Positions 43,186 through 52,326 are shown, numbered from the stretch's first letter. The stretch is 64,000 bases of DNA from Sphingosinicella sp. (GCF_013911755.1 NZ_JACESP010000013.1:1-64000), one strand, 5' to 3'. The notes: generated from the sequence alone by a model not told the origin. Numbers and translations: made by a program.

Positions 43186-43518
43186 TCAGCGGACCACCGG
43201 ATAGCCCGCCGCCGCCCACGCAGCGAGACCTCCAGCAAGATGTGTATCGATCGCAGCCTTCGCCGCCGCGCAGCGATCGAGCGCCATGCCCGACCGTTTG
43301 CCGCCCGCGCATTGCAGAACGACGGCGCGCCCGCCGGCGTCTGGAAGGTCGGCGACGGCGAATCGGGAAAGCGGAAGATTGACGGCGCCCGCGATGTGCC
43401 CGGCCGCGAACTCGTTCGGCTCCCGAACGTCCACGACAAGCGCGGAGCCGCTCTCAAGCATCGCATGGAGCGCCGCCGGCGTGATTTCCTTGTGCGCCTT
43501 TCCGCCGAATCCAAACAT
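43186..43518 (-). CDS. Rhodanese-like sulfurtransferase
   Basis: A 110-residue single-domain rhodanese with active-site C70 in LQCAGGKRSGMAL and the early VVDVREPNEFAAGHI. It moves sulfane sulfur and would process persulfides made by the divergent SQR-like enzyme. It is the first gene of the minus-strand sulfur/RND operon. Confidence 0.92.
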   Translation of the reverse strand: MFGFGGKAHKEITPAALHAMLESGSALVVDVREPNEFAAGHIAGAVNLPLSRFAVADLPDAGGRAVVLQCAGGKRSGMALDRCAAAKAAIDTHLAGGLAAWAAAGYPVVR

Positions 43519-43616
43519 CGCCTTCCACCTTTCAATTTGCGTATTGCATATATCGTGTAATTCTTATATTCAGTCAAGCTAATGAATGACTGGTTTCACA
43601 CGGTGAGGAGGATGGC
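43519..43616. promoter_or_regulatory. Divergent promoter between the rhodanese and SQR-like genes
   Basis: An A/T-rich core (43541-43575) contains CATATAT and TTATATT around TGTAATTC. TGTAATT also occurs in the trxC/peroxiredoxin spacer. It is the expected site for the SqrR-like repressor; the exact operator is not defined. GAGGAG at 43605-43610 is the SQR ribosome site. Confidence 0.5.
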
Positions 43617-44903
43617 ATGAGCAGACCGCGAATCGTGGTCCTCGGCGCAGGGCTCGGCGGCACCATCGCCGCCTATGAGATACAGGCAGCCGTGAAAGGC
43701 CGCGCGGAGGTCATGACGATCTCCGATAGCGAGCACTATTCCTTCATTCCTTCAAACCCCTGGGTCGCCGTGCGGTGGCGCGAGCCTGAGGCTATCCGGG
43801 TGCATCTGCCGCCCATCTTCGCACGCAAGAAGATCGGGTTCACCGCCGTTGGCGCAAAGCGCGTCCACGCCGCCGAAAAGCGGGTCGAGCTCAACGACGG
43901 CGAGAGCATCACTTACGATTATCTTGTAATTGCAACCGGCCCCGACCTTGCCTTCGACGAGATCGAGGGCTTCGGACCGCACGCCGGCCACACGGTTTCG
44001 ATCTGCCAGACGGCGCACGCCTCCGCCGCTGCGGATGCCTTCGACCGCTTCGTCGAAAATCCAGGACCCATCGTCGTCGGCGCGGTGCAGGGCGCCTCCT
44101 GCTACGGCCCCGCCTATGAGTTCGCACTGATCCTCGACACCGAGCTGCGCCGCCGCAAGATCCGCGACCGCGTGCCGATGACCTTCGTGACCGCAGAGCC
44201 CTATATCGGCCACCTCGGCCTTGATGGCGTCGGCGACACCAAGTCGCTGCTGGAAAGCACGCTTCGCGAGCGTCACATCAAATGGATCACCAGCGCGCGC
44301 GTTGCCAAGGTCGAACCCGGCATGATGCATGTTGAGGAGATCGCCGACGGGGGCGCCGTGCTGAAGACGCACGCCCTGCCCTTCGGCTATTCGATGATGC
44401 TGCCGGCCTTTCGCGGCGTTCCCGCCGTCAGCGGCATCGAGGGGCTGACGAACCCGCGCGGTTTCATCCTCGTCGACAAGCATCAGCGCAACCCCGCCTT
44501 CCCCGAGATTTTCGCACTCGGCGTCTGCGTCGCTATTCCGCCGACCGGGCCGACGCCGGTTCCGGTGGGCGTGCCCAAGACCGGGTTCATGATCGAATCG
44601 ATGGTGACGGCGATCGCCGAAAACCTCGCCGCGATCCTGAGCGGAGAGGAACCGACCGCCGAGGCAACGTGGAATGCCGTGTGCCTTGCCGATTTCGGCG
44701 ACGGCGGCGTGGCGTTCGTCGCGCAGCCGCAGATTCCCCCGCGCAACGTCAACTGGTCAGCGAGCGGCAAATGGGTGCATCTCGCGAAGATCGGCTTCGA
44801 GAAATACTTCCTGCGCAAGGTCAGGAAGGGTGAGAGCGAGCCGTTTTACGAAAAGCTCGCGCTGCATGTGATGGGCATCCGCAAACTGCGGCTGCCGCGC
44901 TGA
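43617..44903 (+). CDS. Sulfide:quinone oxidoreductase-like flavoprotein
   Basis: A 428-residue FAD protein of the two-dinucleotide-fold superfamily, peripheral on the inner membrane. FAD motif VVLGAGLGGTIAAYE near the start and YLVIATGPD at 102-110. Three cysteines sit where SQRs have them: C130 (SICQTAH), C162 (GASCYGPAYEF) and C304 (LGVCVAIPP). The amphipathic C-terminus (KYFLRKVRKG) could bind the membrane. SQR oxidises sulfide to sulfane sulfur and reduces quinone. The divergent rhodanese and SqrR-like regulator support this role. Confidence 0.88.
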   Translation: MSRPRIVVLGAGLGGTIAAYEIQAAVKGRAEVMTISDSEHYSFIPSNPWVAVRWREPEAIRVHLPPIFARKKIGFTAVGAKRVHAAEKRVELNDGESITYDYLVIATGPDLAFDEIEGFGPHAGHTVSICQTAHASAAADAFDRFVENPGPIVVGAVQGASCYGPAYEFALILDTELRRRKIRDRVPMTFVTAEPYIGHLGLDGVGDTKSLLESTLRERHIKWITSARVAKVEPGMMHVEEIADGGAVLKTHALPFGYSMMLPAFRGVPAVSGIEGLTNPRGFILVDKHQRNPAFPEIFALGVCVAIPPTGPTPVPVGVPKTGFMIESMVTAIAENLAAILSGEEPTAEATWNAVCLADFGDGGVAFVAQPQIPPRNVNWSASGKWVHLAKIGFEKYFLRKVRKGESEPFYEKLALHVMGIRKLRLPR

Positions 44904-44919
44904 TAGAAGGAGTGACGTG

Positions 44920-45123
44920 ATGACTCTCGATCGTGCCGTGCTCGTGTTCGCAGGCTTTGTCGTGTTGCTTGGGATCGCGCTGTCGCTGACCGTGCATCCG
45001 TGGTGGATCGGGCTCTCGGCGTTCGCCGGGCTCAACATGATCCAGGCGGCGTTCACCGGCTTCTGCCCGGCAGCGATGGTCTTCAAGGCGCTGGGCGTCC
45101 AGCCGGGCACCGCGTTCAAATGA
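44920..45123 (+). CDS. DUF2892 (YgaP-type) membrane protein
   Basis: A 67-residue protein with two hydrophobic segments and the signature GLNMIQAAFTGFCPAAMVFK. DUF2892 domains form the membrane part of YgaP-type rhodaneses. Here the rhodanese is a separate gene in the divergent operon. The ATG at 44920 has AAGGAG upstream; a GTG three bases earlier is less likely. It overlaps the TolC gene by four bases. Confidence 0.87.
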   Translation: MTLDRAVLVFAGFVVLLGIALSLTVHPWWIGLSAFAGLNMIQAAFTGFCPAAMVFKALGVQPGTAFK

Positions 45124-46376
45124 AGCCCGCGCAGGGTTTGCTGGCGCTTGCGCTGGCGGCCCTTCCCCTGCCCGCCGCGGCCGTGACGCTCGATGAGGCG
45201 ATCACGGCCGCGCTTCGCCACGCGCCCGACATTGCCGCCGCAGATGCCGAGGCCGGCGCGGCAAAGGCGCGGCTCGACCAGGCCGAGGCCGGACGCCTGC
45301 CCACGGCGGCGATCAGCGGCACCTATGGTTTCGGCCGGCTCGATCCGAAGGACTTCTTCGGGCTCGGCGCCGAAAACGTGCGCCCCCGCGCCGCGCAGGC
45401 GACGATCGAGCAGCCGCTCTTTACCGGGGGGCGCGTCAGCGCCGGGATCGCGGGCGCGAAGGCGGGGCTTGCGGCAAGCGAAGCGGGACGCACCGACACG
45501 CGCAGCCGCATCGTCGCCAACGTTGCGCGCGCCTATGGCGACGTGCTTGCCGCCGAGCGGCTGGCGGCGCTGCACGCCCGCCTCGTCGACGAGACGACCG
45601 AGATCGAGCGACAGGCGAAACTGCGCTTCAAGGCAGGCGAGAGCCCGAGCACCGATGTTTCGCAGGCGACAGCGCGGCTCGCCGAAGCGCGCGCAGGACT
45701 TGCCCGCGCCGAAGGCATGACGGTTTCGGCGGCGGCGCGCTTCCGCAATCTCACCGGGCTCGACGCCGCGGGGCTGGAGCCGCTGCCCGGCAATCCGCCG
45801 CTCCCCGCGACACTCGACGAGGCGATGGACGCCGCCAAGGCGCGCAGCCCGATGCTGGCACAGGCCGAGGCGGCGCTTCGTGCCGCCGAAGCGGGCGCCC
45901 GCGGCGCGCGCGCGCAGCGCCTGCCCACAGTTGGCGCGTTCGCCGAGGCGGGCACCGTGCGCGACCAGTTCTTCCCCAATTACCGCGCGGACAGCGCCAC
46001 GGTCGGCGTCCGCGCCCGCTGGGAGCTGTTCAGCGGCGGGCGTGTCTCCGCGAAAATTTCCGAAGCGACGAGCGAAGTGCGCGCTGCCGAAGCGAGGAAG
46101 CGCGCCGCGGAAATGCAGATCGAGGAGGCCGTTATCGCCGCGTTTCAGGAGGTGCGCACCGCGCGCCGCGTGGAAAGCGCCGCCGAGGATCAGGCAGAGG
46201 CCGCCGAACGGGCGCTTTCGAGCGTTCGGCATGAAGTCCGCGTCGGCATGAAGCCGCAGCTCGACCTGCTCGACGCGGAGCGCGAGGCGCTGGGCGCGGG
46301 CGCGGCCGCAGTCGGCGCGCGCACGGACAGGATCGTCGCCGCGTACCGCCTGCTCGCGCTCATCGGCGGCAACTGA
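45120..46376 (+). CDS. TolC family outer-membrane channel protein
   Basis: A 418-residue exported protein. The signal peptide ends near LPAAAVT. Two homologous halves of long helices (LRHAPDIAAADAEAGAAKAR and the corresponding AKARSPMLAQAEAALRAAEA) with strand pairs PLFTGGRVSA and WELFSGGRVSA are typical of TolC. It is presumably the exit duct for the RND permease and adaptor encoded across the divergent promoter. The ATG at 45120 overlaps the DUF2892 stop. Confidence 0.92.
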   Translation: MKPAQGLLALALAALPLPAAAVTLDEAITAALRHAPDIAAADAEAGAAKARLDQAEAGRLPTAAISGTYGFGRLDPKDFFGLGAENVRPRAAQATIEQPLFTGGRVSAGIAGAKAGLAASEAGRTDTRSRIVANVARAYGDVLAAERLAALHARLVDETTEIERQAKLRFKAGESPSTDVSQATARLAEARAGLARAEGMTVSAAARFRNLTGLDAAGLEPLPGNPPLPATLDEAMDAAKARSPMLAQAEAALRAAEAGARGARAQRLPTVGAFAEAGTVRDQFFPNYRADSATVGVRARWELFSGGRVSAKISEATSEVRAAEARKRAAEMQIEEAVIAAFQEVRTARRVESAAEDQAEAAERALSSVRHEVRVGMKPQLDLLDAEREALGAGAAAVGARTDRIVAAYRLLALIGGN

Positions 46377-46402
46377 AACTCGACAGCACAGGAGACACGA
46401 GG

Positions 46403-46756
46403 ATGCACAAGGACTGGCCGGAAATGGCGACCGAACTTTCGGGCGCGATCAAGGAAGTGCGGCTTGGCAGCCCGGAGGTGATGAAAGCGTTTTCGGCGAT
46501 GGCGAAGGCTGCGACCGATGCGGGCGCACTCGATACCAAGACCAAGGAGCTTATCGCGCTCGCCATTGCGGTCGCGATCCGCTGCGACGGCTGCGTCGCC
46601 TTCCACGCGCAGGCCGCCGTCCGACAGGGCGCGACCCGCGACGAAGTGATGGAGACGATGGGCATGGCGCTCTACATGGGCGCGGGCCCCAGCCTGATGT
46701 ATGCCGCGCAGGCCGTGGAAGCCTACGACCAGTTCGCGGCAAAAGCCGCCGAATAA
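46403..46756 (+). CDS. Carboxymuconolactone decarboxylase family / AhpD-like protein
   Basis: A 117-residue helical protein with the AhpD-type redox site C61-x2-C64-x3-H68 (CDGCVAFH) and the GATRDEVMETMGMALYMG segment. It probably acts as a disulfide reductase or peroxidase partner rather than a decarboxylase. It lies 26 bp after the TolC gene with AGGAG, so it ends the SQR operon. Confidence 0.9.
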   Translation: MHKDWPEMATELSGAIKEVRLGSPEVMKAFSAMAKAATDAGALDTKTKELIALAIAVAIRCDGCVAFHAQAAVRQGATRDEVMETMGMALYMGAGPSLMYAAQAVEAYDQFAAKAAE

Positions 46757-46768
46757 GGCGCATCCCCA

Positions 46769-46789
46769 AGGGCGGCCCCGCGCCGCCCT
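46769..46789 (+). terminator. Hairpin after the AhpD-like gene
   Basis: Perfect arms AGGGCGGC and GCCGCCCT with a 5-nt loop. No T-tract follows, so termination is likely but not certain. Confidence 0.55.
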
Positions 46790-46873
46790 CCCCTGAATAT
46801 GCCCTGAATACCGGACAACGCCGCTTTTCCCCTGCGCAAAGCGGCGTTGACTCGTGCCTTTTCGTTGAATACA

Positions 46874-46896
46874 AACTCAATGAGTTGAAATTCAAC
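46874..46896. promoter_or_regulatory. Two overlapping palindromes before the TBDR, candidate TetR operator
   Basis: AACTCA-A-TGAGTT (46874-46886) and GTTGAA-A-TTCAAC (46884-46896) are both perfect. They end 22 bp before the TBDR start and resemble the palindrome beside the downstream tetR gene. Confidence 0.55.
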
Positions 46897-46918
46897 ATTT
46901 CATAAAAAGGGGATACAC

Positions 46919-49024
46919 ATGAAGGGATTTGCCCGTTTGTGGCTGGCGAGCAGCACGCTGGCGCTGGTGGCGCCGTATGCGGCGATGGCCGATGAGGTCG
47001 TGCCGGACGAGATCGTGGTGACGGCGCAGAAGCGCGCGCAGCCGCTGCAGGACGTACCGCTCAGCATTTCGGCGCTCACCGCCGAGCAGATCGAGAAGCG
47101 CGGCTTCGACGGCTTCACCGACTACGCGCGCAGCGTGCCCGGCCTGTCGTTCGTGGATCGCGGATCGGGGCGCAACAAGATCACGCTGCGCGGCGTTTCG
47201 ACGGGCGTCGACCAGAACCACCAGTCGCCGGTCGGCATCTATATCGACGAAACGCCGGTCAGCTTCCCGAACAACGAGCCTGACCTCCGCCTTTACGACA
47301 TCGAGCGCATCGAGGTTCTGCGCGGGCCGCAGGGCACGCTCTACGGCGCGGGCTCGATGGGCGGCACCATCCGCATGATCACGGCGAAGCCGAAGCTCGA
47401 CCGCATCGAGGCGTCGGTGAGCGGATCGCTCTCCGCCACGCGTCACGGCGACGAGAGCGTTGGGCTCAACGGCATGATCAACGTGCCGCTCGCCACCGAC
47501 AAGGTCGCGATGCGCACGGTGTTCTACTATCGCAACGAAGGCGGCTTCGTGGACAACACGCAGCTCGGCAAGAGCAATGTGAACGATGCCGAGACCTGGG
47601 GCGCGCGCGTCTCACTGAAGATGGCGCCGAGCGAGACGTTCGACGCGACCGCGAGCATCCTCCTCCAGCGCTCCGACTTCGGCGGCACACAGGAAATCGA
47701 TCCGACGCTCGCCGGCCTCTCCCAGCGGCGCGCCGTCGCCGAACTGCGCAGCGACGACCTCACCGTTTACAGCCTCGCGCTTCACAAAGATTTCGGCTGG
47801 GCGGATCTCGTCTCGACGACCAGCTATCTCGACCGCAAGATCAACGACAACCGCGACGTCACCGCCTTCCTCGGCGTGCCGGTTCCGGTGTGGCTGAACA
47901 ACGTCGTGCCGGACAAGAATTTCGTGCAGGAAATCCGCCTCGCCTCGCCGGGCGGCGGCACGGTCGAATGGATCGCGGGCCTCTATTATTCACGCCGCAA
48001 GAATTCGCTCTACCAGCTCGCGTGGCATGGCGGCCTGTTCGGCATCCCGACGACGACGCCGCTCCTCGACAGCGACATCAACAACGTGACGAAGCAGTAC
48101 GCCGCGTTCGGCGAACTCAGCGTCAACGTGAGCGAGGCGCTGAAGATCACCGGCGGCCTGCGCGCCTTCAAGGTGAAGGAGCGCTTCAGCAAGGTTTCGG
48201 ACGGCATCATCGCCGGCGGCTTCTCTTCGGATTCCGGCGGATCGAGCGAGAGCAAGATCAACCCGAAAATCAACATCTCGTACAAGGCGACACCCGACAT
48301 ACTCGTCTACGCGCAGGCCGCGCAGGGCTTCCGCGTCGGCGGCCCGAACACGACGATCCCCCCGCTCGGCGGCGTGTCGGCGCCCGCGACGTTCGATTCG
48401 GATTCGCTGTGGAACTACGAAGTGGGCGTGAAGTCCGACTTCCTTGGCGGCAAGGCGACGTTCAATGCCGCGCTATTCTACATCGACTGGACCGACATTC
48501 AGGTGACGGTGACGCGCCCGGACGGATTCTCGTACGTGACGAACGGCGACAAGGCGAAGAGCAAGGGCGCGGAGGTGGAGCTTTCGCTCCGCCCCGTCGG
48601 CGGCCTCGAACTCGGGGCGACGCTCGCTTACACCGACGCCTATCTCGCAGCGGACAGCGCGGGCGGCGCGGGCCTGAAGGGGGACCGCATTCCAGCGGTG
48701 CCGAAGTGGAGCTACGACATCTTCGGCCGCTACAGCGTCCCGCTGTCGGACGTGCTTTCGGGCTACATGCAGGCGAACATCCAGCATGTCGGCGGCAGCT
48801 ACAACGGCTTCCCGAGCGACGTTCCCGCGCCCGACCTTCAGCACAGCTACGAACTTGCGAACGCGAAGATCGGCGTCGAGACCGGCGACCTCGACATCAG
48901 CCTGTTCGTGAACAACCTGTTCGACAAGCGCGCCGAGCTTTTTGTCGATACGACGCTCGGCGACCAGCGCATCAACGTCAATCGCCCGCGCACGTTCGGT
49001 ATCAGCGCGGCTAAGCGCTTCTAA
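46919..49024 (+). CDS. TonB-dependent outer-membrane receptor
   Basis: A 701-residue receptor. The signal peptide ends near YAAMAD. The TonB-box region DEIVVTAQKRAQPLQDVPLS leads to a plug with IEVLRGPQGTLYGAGSMGGT. The barrel ends FGISAAKRF. The ATG at 46919 follows AAGGGG. It is convergent with tetR; the serine hydrolase and MaoC genes beyond that share palindromes with its promoter, so the four may act on one substrate. Confidence 0.93.
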   Translation: MKGFARLWLASSTLALVAPYAAMADEVVPDEIVVTAQKRAQPLQDVPLSISALTAEQIEKRGFDGFTDYARSVPGLSFVDRGSGRNKITLRGVSTGVDQNHQSPVGIYIDETPVSFPNNEPDLRLYDIERIEVLRGPQGTLYGAGSMGGTIRMITAKPKLDRIEASVSGSLSATRHGDESVGLNGMINVPLATDKVAMRTVFYYRNEGGFVDNTQLGKSNVNDAETWGARVSLKMAPSETFDATASILLQRSDFGGTQEIDPTLAGLSQRRAVAELRSDDLTVYSLALHKDFGWADLVSTTSYLDRKINDNRDVTAFLGVPVPVWLNNVVPDKNFVQEIRLASPGGGTVEWIAGLYYSRRKNSLYQLAWHGGLFGIPTTTPLLDSDINNVTKQYAAFGELSVNVSEALKITGGLRAFKVKERFSKVSDGIIAGGFSSDSGGSSESKINPKINISYKATPDILVYAQAAQGFRVGGPNTTIPPLGGVSAPATFDSDSLWNYEVGVKSDFLGGKATFNAALFYIDWTDIQVTVTRPDGFSYVTNGDKAKSKGAEVELSLRPVGGLELGATLAYTDAYLAADSAGGAGLKGDRIPAVPKWSYDIFGRYSVPLSDVLSGYMQANIQHVGGSYNGFPSDVPAPDLQHSYELANAKIGVETGDLDISLFVNNLFDKRAELFVDTTLGDQRINVNRPRTFGISAAKRF

Positions 49025-49031
49025 CCTCTCC

Positions 49032-49754
49032 CTACTGACCTACGGGCGCGACGGCGATAGCAGTCGCCGCGCCCAATTTTTCGCGCGGCGGGTTGGCGAG
49101 GAAGACGGCGCGGTAGGTGAGCGTCGCCAGCGCCTCGGCGAGTTGATCGCGCGACTCCACGCAGTCCGCGAGATCGGGATTCCGCTGTACGTAATATTCG
49201 TGGACGACGCCGTCCGACATCGAGCCGAGACAATAGGCCATGAGCAGGCTCGTCTTGCGATCGAGTTTCTCGGGACCGAGCGCTTCGGACAGGCGGCGTG
49301 CGAAGCTGTGCGTCCACTGGCGGTTCGAGGCCTTCCAGATCTCGCCGAATTCGGGAATCTCTTCGGAGGCTTGCAACATGCAGCGCATCAGCCCCGGCTG
49401 CTCCTCGAAATGGCCGATCAGGATCTTGTATTGCTCGCGCAGCGTTTCGAAGAGATCGTCGCTCGGCGTCACCTTGCGCGCCTTCGCGGTCATCTCGGCC
49501 ATGTAATCGGAGAGCACCTCGCTCGTCACGGCCTTCAGATCGGGGAAATAATGATAGAACAGCCCGACCGCGACGCCCGCTTCGCGCGTGACGTCCGCGA
49601 TCCGCATCTGCCGGTAGCCGATGCGGCCCAGGACGCGGATCGTCGCTTCCTTCAGGCGCGCGCGCGTTTCGACCGCCTGCTCCTTGCGGGTCAGCGCAGC
49701 CTTGCGCACTGGCGTTTTCCTGCGGCCTTCCATCGCGATCTCCCAGCTCTTCAT
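49032..49754 (-). CDS. TetR/AcrR family transcriptional regulator
   Basis: A 240-residue regulator with a basic N-terminal arm (about 25 residues). The helix-turn-helix is in MRIADVTREAGVAVGLFYHY, followed by a helical ligand domain. An in-frame ATG 21 bases downstream is a second possible start. It is divergent from the serine hydrolase gene; the palindrome at 49779-49793 is its likely operator. Confidence 0.88.
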   Translation of the reverse strand: MKSWEIAMEGRRKTPVRKAALTRKEQAVETRARLKEATIRVLGRIGYRQMRIADVTREAGVAVGLFYHYFPDLKAVTSEVLSDYMAEMTAKARKVTPSDDLFETLREQYKILIGHFEEQPGLMRCMLQASEEIPEFGEIWKASNRQWTHSFARRLSEALGPEKLDRKTSLLMAYCLGSMSDGVVHEYYVQRNPDLADCVESRDQLAEALATLTYRAVFLANPPREKLGAATAIAVAPVGQ

Positions 49755-49778
49755 CGGCAGTTAGACAGGTTTGAACAT

Positions 49779-49793
49779 GAATTCAATGAATTC
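49779..49793. promoter_or_regulatory. Palindrome between tetR and the serine hydrolase gene
   Basis: GAATTCA-A-TGAATTC is perfect over 15 bp, 25 bp upstream of the tetR start. It shares the core TCAATGA with the site before the TBDR. A further ATTGA-ATA-TCAAT lies at 49855-49867. Confidence 0.6.
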
Positions 49794-49900
49794 TCCGCCA
49801 CGTCGTCAGCGCCCGCGATTTCGATTGACAGTCGAACGGCATGAATATTTACTCATTGAATATCAATTCATCGAAACTTCGTGGTGAGGATCCAGTGCCG

Positions 49901-51859
49901 ATGCGCATTCTGAAATGGCTTGCCTGCCTTGCCGCGCTTTTGGCCGCACCCGCCATCGCAGCACCAGCCCAACCTGTTGAAGCCTGGGCCGACGCGCTGT
50001 TCGAGCCCGCGCTGAAGACGCACCGCTTCACAGGCGCGGAGATCGTCGTCGTGGAAGACGGCGCGGTGTCGTTCGCCAAGGGATACGGCCTCGCCGATCC
50101 GGCGACCGGCCGCGCGATGGACCCGGCGGCGACCGAGGTCCGCATCGGCTCCACCACCAAGGTGATCACCGCGACCGCGATTGCCCAGCTTCACGAAAAG
50201 GGCCTGATCCGCTCGCTCGACGACCCCGCCAACCGTTACCTGAAGCGCGTGCAGCTTCCCGACTGGAAGGGCCGCCCGATCACCATCCGGCACCTGCTGA
50301 CGCATCGCGGCGGTTTCGAGGACAAGGCGTTCGGGCTGGGCACGGACCGTGCCATCGCCCATCCCGTGAGCGCCGACGTGATCGCGCGCGCGATGCCGAA
50401 GCTGGTACGCGAACCGGGCACATGGTCGGTCTATTCGAACTTCGGCACCGCCGTGCTCGGCCTCATCGTCGAGGACGTCTCCGGCCAGCCGATCGACCGC
50501 TATTTCAAGGCGCATATCTTCGCGCCGCTCGGCATGGAGCGCTCGTATCTCAACCTCGCGCTCTCGCCCTCGCCCGCACATGCACGCCCCTATGCGACGT
50601 TCCCGGACGGCGCGCGGCAGGCGATCGGCTTCGTGCCGATGAACCCGTTCATCGCGCCCGCAGGCGGCGTCAGCACCACGGGGCTCGACATGGCGCGCTT
50701 CATGATCGCGCAGATCGAGGGCGCGAACGGCAAACCCTCGATCCTGTCGGCGGAGGGCTTCCGGCGGATGCAGACGCGCCACGTCGCCAACCATCCGGCG
50801 ACGACCGGCTTCGGCATGGTGTTCATCGAAGGCACGTGGAACGGCGCGCATGTCGTGGAGCATGGCGGCGGTTGGCCGGGTTTCCAGACCGTGATGGTGC
50901 TGGTGCCCGAGCGCGGCATCGGCGTGTTCGCCTCGATCGTGGGCGAAGCGCCGGTGATTGACCTCACCGAACAGCTTCGCGCGCTTGTCGGCAAGACGCG
51001 GCTTGCGGCGAACCCGGTCGAGCCGGTGCTGAATTCCGCCTTCGTCCGCGAGGCCGCGCTGACGCGCTTCCTCGGCGCCTACCGCCCGACAGAAGCGCCG
51101 GTAACGCGGCCCGCAAGCGATTTCGCCGGCACCTATTGCCGGCAGCGCCGGTCTTACAGCACCGTCGAGGCTGCGTTCGACTTTCTGGGCGCGGGCTATG
51201 CGGTGATCACGGCGGCGGCAGGCGCGGACGGCACGCTCACCATTCGCGGCGTGCCGGGCTATCGGCAGGTGGCGCCCGGCGTGTTCTTCAACCCGGATGC
51301 CGCACCGCAGGCGCTCGGCGATCCGAACACGTCAGCGCTGTTCGCGTTCACGGCACGCAACGGCAAGGCGACCGGCATGGCGCCGCTGCTGTCGGTGGAC
51401 GCGTGGGAGCGGTGCAGCGACAGCTGGAACCCGCGCACGCTCGGCATGATGCTGCCGGTGCTGCTGCTCACCCTCTTCACCGGCATCCTCTGCCTGTTCT
51501 GGCCGGGGAGCACGCGCGCCGAGCGCCTCGCCCGCTGGCTACCGCTGTTGCAGCTGGGCACGGTCATCGCCCTGCCGCTGGTGCTGCTCGGTTTCTACGC
51601 GGCGGACGACGGCATCATGTACCACGTGCTCCAAGCACAGCCGGAGCGCTTTATCGGCCTTGCGATCGCGGGCAATGTCGGCGCGCTCGTCGCCGTGCTG
51701 ACGATCGCCGCCGCAGTCGCAGCATGGCTGCGCGGCTGGTGGGGCGAAGGACGGCGCGCCCTTTTCCGGCGTGTGCATTTCAGCCTCATCGCCATCGCCG
51801 CGGCGGGCATTCTTGCCTTCCTCGCCTCGCTCAATCTTGTCGGCTGGAACCTGCCGTAA
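49901..51859 (+). CDS. Serine hydrolase (class C beta-lactamase fold) with C-terminal membrane domain
   Basis: A 652-residue exported enzyme. The signal peptide ends about residue 21 (PAIAAPA). The catalytic S84-T-T-K87 and the tyrosine motif WSVYSNFG are present, and HGGGWPGF stands for the third motif. Relatives are D-peptidases, esterases and beta-lactamase-like proteins. After a beta-rich linker, four hydrophobic segments (from about residue 525) anchor the C-terminus in the inner membrane with the catalytic part in the periplasm. The ATG at 49901 starts the signal peptide. The MaoC gene overlaps the stop by one base. Confidence 0.88.
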   Translation: MRILKWLACLAALLAAPAIAAPAQPVEAWADALFEPALKTHRFTGAEIVVVEDGAVSFAKGYGLADPATGRAMDPAATEVRIGSTTKVITATAIAQLHEKGLIRSLDDPANRYLKRVQLPDWKGRPITIRHLLTHRGGFEDKAFGLGTDRAIAHPVSADVIARAMPKLVREPGTWSVYSNFGTAVLGLIVEDVSGQPIDRYFKAHIFAPLGMERSYLNLALSPSPAHARPYATFPDGARQAIGFVPMNPFIAPAGGVSTTGLDMARFMIAQIEGANGKPSILSAEGFRRMQTRHVANHPATTGFGMVFIEGTWNGAHVVEHGGGWPGFQTVMVLVPERGIGVFASIVGEAPVIDLTEQLRALVGKTRLAANPVEPVLNSAFVREAALTRFLGAYRPTEAPVTRPASDFAGTYCRQRRSYSTVEAAFDFLGAGYAVITAAAGADGTLTIRGVPGYRQVAPGVFFNPDAAPQALGDPNTSALFAFTARNGKATGMAPLLSVDAWERCSDSWNPRTLGMMLPVLLLTLFTGILCLFWPGSTRAERLARWLPLLQLGTVIALPLVLLGFYAADDGIMYHVLQAQPERFIGLAIAGNVGALVAVLTIAAAVAAWLRGWWGEGRRALFRRVHFSLIAIAAAGILAFLASLNLVGWNLP

Positions 51860-52326
51860 TGGGAATAGACATGAAATCAAAAATCGGACAACCGCTCGGC
51901 ACCTCGCGCTGGTTCGACGTGGAGCAGGCGCTGATCACGCAGTTTTCCGCGTCCACGCTCGACGACGACCCGATGCATCTCGACCCCGCATGGGCGCGGG
52001 CGAACACGCCGTTCGGCGGCACCGTGGCGGCGGGTTTCTGGACGACCTCGATGCTGATCACCATGTCGCACGACATCGGCTTCATCGATGCGTTCGGCGA
52101 GAGTGAAGGCGGCGCCTGGTATGCGCTGAACTACGGCTTCAACCACATGCGGCTGATCACGCCCGTTCCGGTGGGAAAGCGCATCCGGGGACATATGCGC
52201 CTGCGCGACTTCCAGGATCGCGGCGAGGGCAAATTCCTGCTCACGATCGACGTGGAGGTCGAGATCGAGGGCGAGGCGAAACCCGCGCTCGTCGCCGAAT
52301 GGCTCGCGATGGTCTTGCGGTCCTAG
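51859..52326 (+). CDS. MaoC-type hotdog dehydratase
   Basis: A 155-residue hotdog-fold protein with the hydratase signature TLDDDPMHLDPAWARA and FGGTVAAGFWTTSML. MaoC-type enzymes hydrate enoyl-CoA or dehydrate hydroxyacyl thioesters. TAATG couples it to the serine hydrolase. The role in this locus may be breakdown of an acyl chain released by that hydrolase, which is inference. The stop overlaps the convergent gene. Confidence 0.87.
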   Translation: MGIDMKSKIGQPLGTSRWFDVEQALITQFSASTLDDDPMHLDPAWARANTPFGGTVAAGFWTTSMLITMSHDIGFIDAFGESEGGAWYALNYGFNHMRLITPVPVGKRIRGHMRLRDFQDRGEGKFLLTIDVEVEIEGEAKPALVAEWLAMVLRS

